A DNA stretch of 64,000 nt from contig NC_088680.1 in the NCBI RefSeq assembly GCF_950023065.1, positions 33,716,559 to 33,780,558 on the forward strand, given 5' to 3'. The notes under the pieces were generated by a model. That model worked only from the letters and a program-made list of their open reading frames with translations. It was not told the origin of the DNA and did no database searches. Position numbers and translations under genes: made by a program. Every line of letters begins with the position of its first letter. The first letter of the stretch is position 1. The stretch comes from Planococcus citri. Its lineage: Eukaryota; Arthropoda; Insecta; Hemiptera; Pseudococcidae. Below are positions 36,401 to 48,400 of this stretch, piece after piece.

Positions 36401-39400
36401 ATGCAGTCAAATTGTACAGCATTGTTGATAGCAGACGGTCTTCGTCATGAGCCAGTCTTCTTTGTTCGTTTTCGCTTAAATGTTTATACCTATCGAGTGA
36501 AAAAAATCAAATATGGAGATGAATTGAAGGGCTCGTGGTTGAAAATATACATAGGTCTAAATGAATATAGACGATTGACCCCCACCTGTCCATCATTTCC
36601 CCGGGTCCTTGATCCATTCCAACGATATCTCTTTCGTGACTAACAGCGTCTATAAAAGCATCTTCCCAGAATTGCATTTTATCCCACAATGATGATCTTT
36701 CTTTACCCAGGAAACCTGCAGAGAAAAAAAATTTCTCAAAATCGTGATAATTCAAGAACACGTGCAGGTTCAACAAAAAAATATTAACCTTCGAATAAAT
36801 AAGTTCGATTACTTTCCGGACTATTGAAACCTAAAGTGTTATGAATGGCTCCGGCATGATACCGAAATCCGGCACTTAGGGAAGATTTGCTCGACCACGC
36901 ACTCGGTATACGATTTCTCGAGTACCTCGAAAGCTGCAGTATTAAAAATACGTCAAGTATTAAAGAACAAGAAATATCCGTACATCGTGAAAGTACATCA
37001 ATTAAAATTTTTAATTACCGAATTTTGTTCAATTTCGCTATCGGAAACTGTACTCCTGAACGAGGCGTTATTTTTATGCATCCTTTGTAACGTATAAGTA
37101 GGATTGGTTACCATGCTTCCAGTCTCAGAAACGTTTCCTGATTCTGGTGACATGCGTAATAAGCCTTCAGCTAAACCCTGAAAATTTAAATCACAAATAT
37201 GAAATATTCTATCGTCGAGGTCAAATTGTAAAGGAAAGAGAAAATACGAACTTCTGCATCGATGGATGATAGTTTTGATATGAATGCTTGTTTCTTTTGG
37301 TTGAATAAATCTTTCAGAACGTCACTAGCGGAAGTGCTGACGTCACTGATTGGCGTTGTGCTCTCTTCATCGCCAGTAACCGAACTCGTGGTTAGTTTGA
37401 TGGTGGAAGAACATTCACCTGTGAAGAAATATCACGTTAGAAAAAAGAAACGATCAAAACTTTTCTTATTCTTTCATAGGGTGTCCAATAAAATCTTCTA
37501 TAGTCATAATGCAGGACTCTTGTAGGGCTTTGTACGACCTTCTCAAAATTTCTAAAAGACCTTCAGTTCAAAGCACATCAGATTTTACCACCTCATCTCC
37601 ATCAATAAATGCACTCTGAAGATTTGGGAGCATTTTTCAATTTTCCCTCCTTCCATTCGAAAAAAAAATTCTCAACAGCTACCCGACACCTTTGCCCAAC
37701 TTTGTTCAGATTTCATTCCCCCTTCCCTCCAAGAAGTAATTTTTCAAGATTTGAGAGTATTTTTCAAATTCTGAAATTTTCCCCCTTCCCCTTAAAAAAA
37801 TGCAATCTCAACTTCCCCACAAAATGCACCATTAACAAGATTTGAGATTATTTTTCATTTTTTCCCTCCACTTTAAAAATACTCTCTCAACACCCCCCCC
37901 CCCACTTCTTTCCAAAAATACACTAACAATTTTAGTGTATTTTAGAAATGTCCCCTCTCACCCCTCGAAAATACACTTTCAAAATTCGGGAGTGTTTTTT
38001 GGATCCCTCCACCATTTTTGAGCAGTTACTTGAAGGCATTCTTCAAATTTTCCCCCTTTCCATCCAAAGATTTACTTTCAACACCCTCTTGAATTTCAGC
38101 ACACCGATTTGAACGGGACCGCGATTTTTGGAAAGAGCATAGTCTGAAACCTCCAAAACCAAATTTTCAGCTGCCCAAGTTCATTTTTCGATTTTTGGCG
38201 AATTTTTGAAAATTCTAAAGTGACTGTTTTTGGCGATTTATGCTTTTTTTAAAAAAAGTACGTACTTGATCAATAAAAATGGTCAAAATAAGTTCCAAAA
38301 CTAATTAATTACCCAAATCCAAATTTTACAATTTCCAGCTATTCTGGAGCCTCCAGCGCGATTTTTCAATTTCTCCAGAATTTTGAATTTGCTCCAGAAG
38401 GCGTGAATATGCAGTTGGGCAGCTAAAAATCGAGTTGTGTATTACACTCGACCTGTTTAACGAGTTTATCTACATTTGAGACGATTTTGGGAGTGACACC
38501 TCAAGAGTACTTTTTTTTGGGATTTTTTTATTTTGAAAAAAAGCTGGTCAAAAAACTACTCTTGAGGTGTCCTCTCCAGAATCGGCTCAAATGTGGATCA
38601 ATTCGTTAAACAGGTCGAGTATGACACACAACTCGATTTTCAGCTGCCCAACTGCATATTCACGTCTTCTGGAGCAAATTAAAAATTCTGGAGAAATTGA
38701 AAAATCGCGCTGGAGGCTCCAGAATGGCTGGAAATGGCGAAATTTGGATTTGGGTAATCAATATTAGTACTTATTCTGACCATTTTTATTGATCAAGTAC
38801 GTACTTTTTAAAAAAAAAGCATAAATCGCCAAAAAACAGTCAATTTTGAATTTTCAAAAATTCGCCAAAAATTGAAAAATGAACTTGGGCAGCTGAAAAT
38901 TTGGTTTCGGGGGTTTTAGACTGTGCTCTTTCCAAAAATCGCGGTTCCGTTCAAATCGGAGTGTGACACTTCAAGAGGTTCCCTTGTAAGATGAGATTTT
39001 ATATTCCTCCAATTCCTCCTTTCAAAAAATCTACTGTAAAGGGTTGGAAGTGTTCTTCGAATTTTTCAAATTTTCCCCTGAAAAATGCACTTTTTACATC
39101 CCTTTCACTCAAAAACGTCCTATTCAAGATTTAGGAGTACCTATTTCAAAAAATTTTTTCCTCTTAAAAATGCACTCTGACCTTCCAAATTTCAAAACTA
39201 TTTTTAAAATTTTTTCCTTTCTTCTGAAAAATGCTACTTATATCTCAAGATTTGGGACCTCACAATACGAATATTACTTTTCCTCAAATTGTAACGGGCT
39301 GAGTTTTTTTTTTGTCCTTCTTTTGAATAATGAATTATTGGAAAGTGAGGAAAATGTATTTTCAACGATTTTTTAACGAAAAATTCTAGACTTTCGAGCC

Positions 39401-42400
39401 TAATTCGGCTTCATGTTGTCGAAAGTAGGAAATTTTCATTTTTTTAAAAAACGATTTTCAGGACTGATTAGACACCCTGTAGGCGATAGTGTTCATAATT
39501 CACCAAATGTACTGGCTTCCGAAGACTTCCTCGAGTCTGGAAACTGAGAAGTATCACTGGGAGAAGTAGGCGTTCTCAGATTTTCATGGCTTCCAAAAGG
39601 ACTCGACATCTGTAAATATATTCATCAAAGCCATTCATCATCCAGGCAAATCATTCAAGAAAAGTGGGACGAGAGGCTACACAAACCTGCGAATCGAATC
39701 CTGACGTAGATGAATCGCATCCTTCCTTACTCCAATAATGCGTATGAGCGATTTCAAGCAGGTAAAACACAGAAGCCAATCCTCCAGAGTTGGAATTTGT
39801 AAAGCTCACTTCTAATCCATGAATACAGGCTTGTAAAAGCTTCAGCATTGATTTCCACGTCGTACGACTCACATACTGCAAGAATTTACAACATTGTAGT
39901 GCAGTCTAAAAATTATTTCAGGATCGTAAAATGAAACCTACAATGTGATTAAAACACCTACCACATCTTCTACGTGATCTGAAGGATTTATTTTGCAGTC
40001 CAGAGTTCGATTGAGTTTATTCAGCAGTAAACATCTGTTACCCTCATCTTCCAAAAGCTTTTTACAACGGTTAATTTTCAACCAGCCAACACTTTCACCT
40101 TCCAATATTTGATGAGCCAGCTAAGTAATAAAATCAGAATTAATCACAATGTCGAAATTCAAATCATTTTACTCAAATTTAAGAAAAATACTCACATCTC
40201 TTAAGAAGCCCTGATTCTCAGCACTATTCAAAGCCTTATCTGATCCTTGTTGTTTGGGCACATCGTCGGGTCTTTTTGGACTAGAGTGTCTAATTAAAGG
40301 AGACTTCTCAGCTAGAACTTTTTGGCCTTTAATCGGACTTTTGGAAATTGATCCTCTGGATTTACTTCTTGTAGGAGAAGTGTTTTCATTGCTTTTGGAA
40401 TTTTTACTTCCTGCGATTGAATAACACATTTGATAGCTTGGTTTAGTTTGAAAATATTTTGAAGCAGTGGTTTATCTTGAAAAAATCATCAATTCTGTCT
40501 TACCGAAGAAGTCGGTGAACATATTGGAAGTTTGGGCTGCGATGCCGTTGATATCTTGACTAATATTGGACAAGAATTCTTTACCGGATAAACGATTGAT
40601 ATCGGATTGAATAACGGAAGACGAAGTTACGTTTTGTGAACTTTGAGGCGTCTGTTTGTTTCCCGATGATAATTCGGACAACAGACTTGCCTAGAGAGGA
40701 AAAACACGATGCAATGAGATCAACGCAATATCATAATGTAAACAATGTACTTTGTCATTTACAAGAGCAAAATGATTCAAAACAAAGATCTAATTCCTTT
40801 CATGATGTGTTTAGGCAACTTATATTACATATTCGCATAATTGGCGTACATTATTAAAAAATTTAGGGACATTATTCAAAGTGCTTTTCGTTTAGAATGC
40901 CACCGAAAATATTTAATTTACATCTTCAAAAATAAAAACCAAGTACTAGGTACCAAAAAATTTACTTGATTGCCTTTTTTCTAGAAGGAACTAGATACCT
41001 ACCTTTCGAATCACCCTATATGAGTAAGTAAAGTACATAACATGTGTCGACACGAAAATAAAACTCCCACAAAACGCACACAAAGACATCAAAATCACAC
41101 ACATGAAAATTTTCAGTTCCCAACACCAATATTTTCAAGAGATCTCACCGAATAAGAGGTAAATTTGCGGAACCAGTTTGTTGAAACTTTATCCTGTTTA
41201 GCAGGAGATTCCTATCACCGAAGAATATAGGTAAATTATTGTCTATAATTGTAAGTTCATCGCGCACTTTTGAAGAAAAGTAGGTATACGTACATCAGGA
41301 CGATACCGTCGAACACGAAAATACCTTCCAGTACAACAACTCACCTTCAAAAAACCAGTCTTGGACGCGACCTGCTTAGCACTTTTAGTCAAATCTCCCA
41401 AAGTATTCTTTCCAACATAGGTTAAATCTTCGAATGTACTTTTACTAACTCCAGCTGCGGTTTTACTAGCTTCTAAAGCGCTCCTACTAACTTCCTGTAC
41501 CGATTTCGAAGCCTCACCAGCGGCTCGTTTAGCATGAATGGTAATCTACGCAAATTCAATAATCGACAGGTTATGATAATTACCTCTAAAGCAATAATGT
41601 GGATGTTTAGGAAACTACACGGATCGGTCTTACTTTATCCATTTGCGCTAAAAATCCATCTTGGCTATTTTTCCTACACGGAGACAAAGCGGATTCCCTT
41701 TCTTGGGAATTTTGGTAGCTTAATTCTCTACTTAAGCCGACTACCATATCTTGTCCACTTCCTCGACTAGACTGACGACTTAACGAGGCGGTCGAACAAA
41801 TACTATCGTTCCTACTGCTATCAAAACTGGTACGTTTTTTCGGGCAGGCGGGTAAGGGAGGAGCGACCGATAGCGGGCACTGAAAGTAATTTTTAAATAT
41901 AGTACAAAAAAAGGGGGACAGAGGTTTTCAAAGTGGTTTTGGAAATTTTTCGAGAGGGATTGTGGACAGTATATGGGGGTCTTGAAAATATTTATACCTA
42001 CTAGAAGCATCCGATCAACAAAGATGGGTGCAAAGGGTTCGCAAGTCGGTGCTTTTCACAAACGTCAACGGTGGTGGGGTGCTCTATACAATATCTAGAG
42101 GTCGTAAATTCAAGTGGTCAAATATACTTACTATGGAGGAAGGCTGGAATTCCGGCGAATTTAGATCACTTTCCGTCGATGGTGAAGATGCTGGTGATGG
42201 CAGTGGACTATCTGATAATTCCATCGCCGATGGAATTTTAAGCTCTAACGGAGGATCATAAACTGATTCTGAAGCCTCTTCAGTTCCTATGGTACAAATA
42301 GTCAAAATTATAAAAATTGGATGAATCAGCAGGTTTGAAGAAAAAATGGATCAAGTGTACAAACCTAAATATTCAGCATCCGGCTCAGGAGAGCTCGCAG

Positions 42401-45400
42401 ATCTTTTATCATTTACTGACGAAGCAGGTGATACGTTGTCATCTTCGATATCAGAATCTGCTCCACTTTCATCTAAATTTCGAAACATCATCGATTAATT
42501 CCACCCTAATTTTCTATATAGCCTATTTTTAAATTTGAAATCAGCATCTAAACTCACCAGTAACCTCTTCGTGTTCATTATTGACATGTTTCAAGATATT
42601 CTCCAAAGAGCCAGATTTACTCCAAACAGAAAACGTCACAGGTTCTAGATTTTGCGCGAACCACTTGGGTTTATCTCCGATTAAAGCTGGATCGTGAACG
42701 CCAGTTTGAATACGTTGAAATACAACATTAGTCGGCGTCAGAGACCATTCGGCAAAATATTCGACAGCCTGAAGAAGAATCAGATCAAAATTAAATGAAG
42801 GATCCAAGACCAATAGTGGACATTTTTTTCCAGTCAATTGAGGTTTATTTACCTGAGTTTTGCAGAATTCTTCAATGAAAGGAGTCGTTTTCATACGAGA
42901 TTGCAAGAATGATTTAATTTGTAAAGCCACTACAGGCCGAGGAAATAAGCGTATGGTTCTAGTATGCTCCACTAAATTTGCCAACATGTTGTTGCTGTTG
43001 AAAAATCTGACCATTGCTACTCGAACAGCGATATCAACGGAATCTACATCGTTCCCATAAACGAACAGGTTTGGTATATTGGACTGATTCGATTGCGATT
43101 CTCGTCTTTGAAGCTCTTGCATTTCATTGCTGATGAAAAAAAAAATCACAAACAAATGAATTGAAATATGTATAAATATTTTTTTTAAATTTTGCTCGTG
43201 AGTAAAATACGAGTAGGTATAGGTACCTTAATCCAGCTTGCTGCTGTTCGGCTATCCATTTAGTTATGGATTCACAGCTTTCTCGACTAGCTCGTTCTAA
43301 AATTTCATTCATACTAGAAGCAGGTCCTCCACTTCCGCTGCTTTCAGTTAATGCATCTGATTCACGATGTGCAGAACTTGATGATTGTGAGAAAATAGGC
43401 ATCGACGATGACAGACTACTGATTGCCTGAAATTATTTTTAAAAAATGGAATAGAACACGTTGGGAATTTTAAGAGCATATCGTCGAAAAAACAGAGCTG
43501 ATGATATACCTGTCTAAGATGATTTTTCAAAATTGTTCCATCTGGCTGTGGTAATGGAGGAATGGTTCGTGCTTTGTCAGGAGATATGATTTTATTCGAG
43601 TCTAAATCTATTAACCATATGTCATCCGGTAACCTGTAATTAAGTGTAATTATTTTCAATCGTTTGCTATTAGGTACCTACCTTTGATTGTGCTAGCCAA
43701 AAATCAATACTCACGTGAAATGTTTCTTCAATAGAAAGAAATTTACAGGAACACCAACCACATAAGGAGTAGGATTGTCTAACAGCTAAAACAGAAATTG
43801 AATCAGAATTAGGGAGACATAAGTTATGATACAGTAATTTTAATACCTCCCTCTCCCTCCCTATTAATAACTTGAACATTCTGGAAGAAGCATTCATAAA
43901 ATCTGAGGAAAAATCGTCGAAATATGAAAATTATTAATTTATAAAACAAGGAAAATCATAGGTAGGTAGGCAAAGATAGGTAGTATTTTGAAGTTTTGAA
44001 TTTTTACTTTCCCAAGTTGCTCATAAAGTTGTTGGATTTTATTTAAAAAATGATTCTCATCTCCATGTTTTGATTTTCACCCAAGTTTTTAAACCTGTTG
44101 CCAAGAGCCTCCCAAATTACAAAAATAAAGTAATAAAAATTGTTTAGTTTTAAAACTAAAACCTTTTGTTTTTAATTAAAATCTAAAAATGGAACTCGAT
44201 AAAAACTTCAACAATTTTAGCAAAAAACAGTACCCACTTCTTGACAAGTGCAAAAAAAAGATTTTGAAACTTTTTGATTAAAAAAAAATCAAAATTTTTT
44301 TGGCAATTTGGGACAATGATGTGAGAATAAGTATCGCAATTTTGGACAAAAAGCGAAACTTTTGACAATTTCATCAAAATAAATCGCCTTTTCAGCAAAA
44401 TCTGGTGAAAAAGTGACACATTAGGACAAATTTTTTGAAAAAAGTGAGATTTTTAGCAATTTTTGGCAATTTAGCCAAAGACAACTTTTTACCACTTTTG
44501 GCAGATAACAAGATTTCAACTTGACAATTTTTCACAATTTTTCTAAAAAGCGGGAATTTTTGACAGTAAATTTGCAAAATGCAAGACTTTGACAATTTTT
44601 GTAAAAAACAGAACTTTTTGGGAATTATTGATGAAAAGTGTTATCTTTTGGAAATTTTTGACGAAAAACGAGACTGTTGGGTAATTTATGAGAATAAAGC
44701 GAGATTATAACAAAAAAGTGAGAATTTTTGGTAAAAAGAAAGACGTTGACAATCTTAGCAAGAAACAAGACTTCTTGACAATTCTTGGCCAGATGATATT
44801 TTTTCGCAATTTCTGTCAAAAAAGCAAGGCTACTTTGCAACATTTTGGTAAAAAGGGAGACGTTTTGGAAAATTATGGAGAAAAAAGTCAACTCTGGGGT
44901 CGCTCAATTTAAGCGAGATGTTTTGTCAATTTTTTGCAAAAAGCAATAACTTTTTGACATTAGAAAAATGATATTTTTTTGTAATTTCTCTCCAAAAAAC
45001 AATACTTTTATCTATTGACAATTTCTGCCAAAAAAGCGAGAATTTTGGGATTTTTTAATGGTGGGGGGGGAGGGGAGGTAAATGGGATTTTTTGAGATTT
45101 TTTTTACAAAAAACCACAATTTTTAGACGTTTTTACCAAAAAGTGAGATTTTTTTCGCGAGTTAGGGCCAAGATTTGAAAAAAATGGATTTTGGAAATTT
45201 AAAAAGAAAATACCCAACTTTGATAGCCAAAATTTTGAAAAAAGTAAACAGAACTATCTTAGGTAGCAACTTGGTTATTTATAAATAAAAGAACTAAGTA
45301 AAGTCTTGAAATCTTGGAAAATCATACCAAAGTTTCTAGAGCTGGTGTCAAGAGCCAGCCGAGTTGAGAAAAAAACAAAAACAAAAAAATGAAAAGAAAA

Positions 45401-48400
45401 AAATTTTTTATTGAAGGTTTTTAATTTTTGTGTCAGAATTCTTCTAAATAGTCTTCATTTTATGAAAATGTCCCCCTCTTTCCTCAGCATAAATTTATCA
45501 AAAGTTGGATAGAAAAAAAGAAAATTAAATAACAATAAAAGAAAACTTCAAAAAATACACTGAAAAATTTTAATTACATTTTAAAATAAATTTTAAGCTT
45601 GAGGAGGAGGCTCCTGACACGATTCAATTTCCTGTTGAGAGACTAAAATTTTCAGGATTTTTTTTTCAAAAAAAAATAAACCGCCCAAGGGGAAATGGGG
45701 GGGGGGCGAACAAAAAAAAGTTCATAAGTGTAAATAAGGACCACATTCATCTACCTATTGCTTTTTTCAGGAATTTCTACTCGATTTCCAAAAATATAAT
45801 GAAAATTACTATCAACCAACGTATTTTATTTTCGAGAATGCTTCTCCCTCTCCCTGTTTCTCAAGTCCCCCCTCCCCCTTCTACCCAAATATTACACAGA
45901 TACTTACACATTCTGAAAGATCCATACTAATTGGTAACAAGGGTATGACTGGGAACATATAATCTAAAGGATATATTAACGCAATGAAAGCCATCACAGA
46001 CATTGATAACGCATTATAATCGCGAGACTGGAACACCACCTACACGCAACAGAAGGGGAAAAAATCAACTTCATTAACTTTTCTCGTCCTACGAGTATTA
46101 TTTCAAATTCAATACGTTTATGCGTCATTTACCATACCTTATATTCTAATAATATCAAACACAACACTTGTATACAGCTCTCTACACCCAACAACTCCAA
46201 AGGTAAATGAATTGGAAAATCTAATAAAGTAAAACGCGTATGATCTGGTAAAGCGAACAATAAAGGCGGTCTGTTCTCCTCGGGAGCAAATAACTCCACC
46301 TGTATAGAAAACACGTGCGAACATTAATCGAAATTTTTCTGCGACAGTTTCAATTTATGTAGGTATTTCATAACTGCGTCTATATTTTACCTCAACTCTG
46401 GTTTTTCCAGGTACAGGAACGGGGGCACTTAACAGGCGTAGGATCCATTTTTCTATTTCTTTAATGTAATGCCGAATTAGAGGAGTTTCTGAGTTGGATT
46501 TCTGTATTATTACATCCCAAATGCTCGCCCTTTTATAAATTGAAAATAAAAATGAAATTAATCGAGGCGTATAAAAACGATATAAAATATCGCATTAAGT
46601 ACAATCTAAGTATATAGGTACCTTCTCCTATGACGTCCCGGACCTTTGGTGACAGACTCGTTACAAACATCTATTAAACTTTTCAAATAAAATAAACATT
46701 CTCTAAAAGCCATAAAAAAAGGATGATGCGATATCAGGCACAGCGACGTTAAAGTGTTATATCGTGTTTTCTGTAAAATAAAAATCAATAAAAGCAATTA
46801 AATCATTACCGAGAATAGATTAAAAGACGAGAACGCGGGGTATAACCGCAAGTACACATTATGTCGTAATCAGGGGTTTTAGAAAACGTCGTTACGTGTC
46901 CCCGAGACCACCTCCTTTCCACACAATGTCGTTCCATTATTCATTTTTAAAGTAACTTAAACGTGTTTTCAAAGTTCTCCGGTACTATATTATATTAAAG
47001 CTTTAAACGAATTATTTAATGGCGGTGGAAATGGGCGATCGAAGAGGGATATCCATTAACAAGAAAAAACTTTTTTCTACTTACGTTTCGAGACCTGCTG
47101 CTGATCGGAGGAGGCGTTTGACCAGTCCACGAACCTCGGGGTGTTTGCTGCCCTTGTTTATCTTGAGGGTAATGTTCGTGGAATTCGCTGGTGCCGTATT
47201 CGCTATAAGTAAATAGAGTGAAACAAATTCACGATTTAGTTAAAATCGATTTTTTTTTCAACGTGTTGAATGTAAGTATTATGGCGGAAGGAAAGAGGAA
47301 GAGGGTGAATTGGTGTTGGTGAAATATTCATTAATTATGAGTAAATATTTATTCAAAGGTACAGTGTGCTTCAGAAATGCTGAACGAGTAGTGTTTTTCA
47401 TAAGGTTATTCGGAAAATCAAAACAAAAAAACTTATTGAATTTTTGTCACCCGATCTCTAAAATTTTCTGTTTCAATAAAAATAATATCATCGCCTACTT
47501 ATTTTCAAAAAAAAACTAGTGGAAGTAAAAATTATATTTTTTATAATTTCAATTTTCAGAAAATCAATTTCTTTATTTCAATTCATAAAGTTTCAGCGTA
47601 AGTTTTTCTCAGAACTTCAAATGAAATTTTTTCAATTGCCATGGCTCGTACTCAATTTTTTCCATAATAAATAACTTCAGTAACCAAAACCAAAAAAAAT
47701 GAAAAAAATGAAAAAGGTCGCCAAAAAAGTGACAAAAAGTGAGCAAAGCATTTTAATGTGAAAAAAAATCACTTAAAAACAGAGTTTAACGTTACGTAAA
47801 AAATGAGCTGTTTTTTTTTTGGAAAATAAGCGAGTCTGTGGGACAATTTTTTGTAAAAAACTTGATACGTTTTAGAACCTTTTTGCAAAAAAGAAACTAC
47901 AAATCTTTGACAATTTTTAAAAAAATTTTTTGTTAAAAAGCAAGGCTAACATTTTTTGGCAATTTATTCACAATTTTTATCGAAAAAACGTGACTTTTTT
48001 TTTTGCAAATTTTTGGTTAAAAGAAAGCCTCTTTGGTAATTTTTGGCAAAAATCGAGGCTTTTGAGTAATTTTAAGACAAAAATTGTTTCAATTTTAAAG
48101 CTGCACTTTTTGCACATAATGCCATTTTAGCAACTTTTGTTGAAAAAGCGAGACTTTTGGCATTTTTTGACAAAAATATGAGACTTTTGAAAGTTCTGGG
48201 CAATTTGTGAAAAATCTGACTTTTTTGAATTTTTTTACGAAATAGCTACAATTTTTAGCAAGAAACGAGACTATTTGACAATTTTGTAAAATACGAGACT
48301 TTTTGCGATTCTTAAAAAGGCGGGACTTAGACATGGCAAGGAGGAGAAAACTGAATTTTAGTATTTTTCCAGGCTGATTGGGAAAGAACAAAATTTTTCA

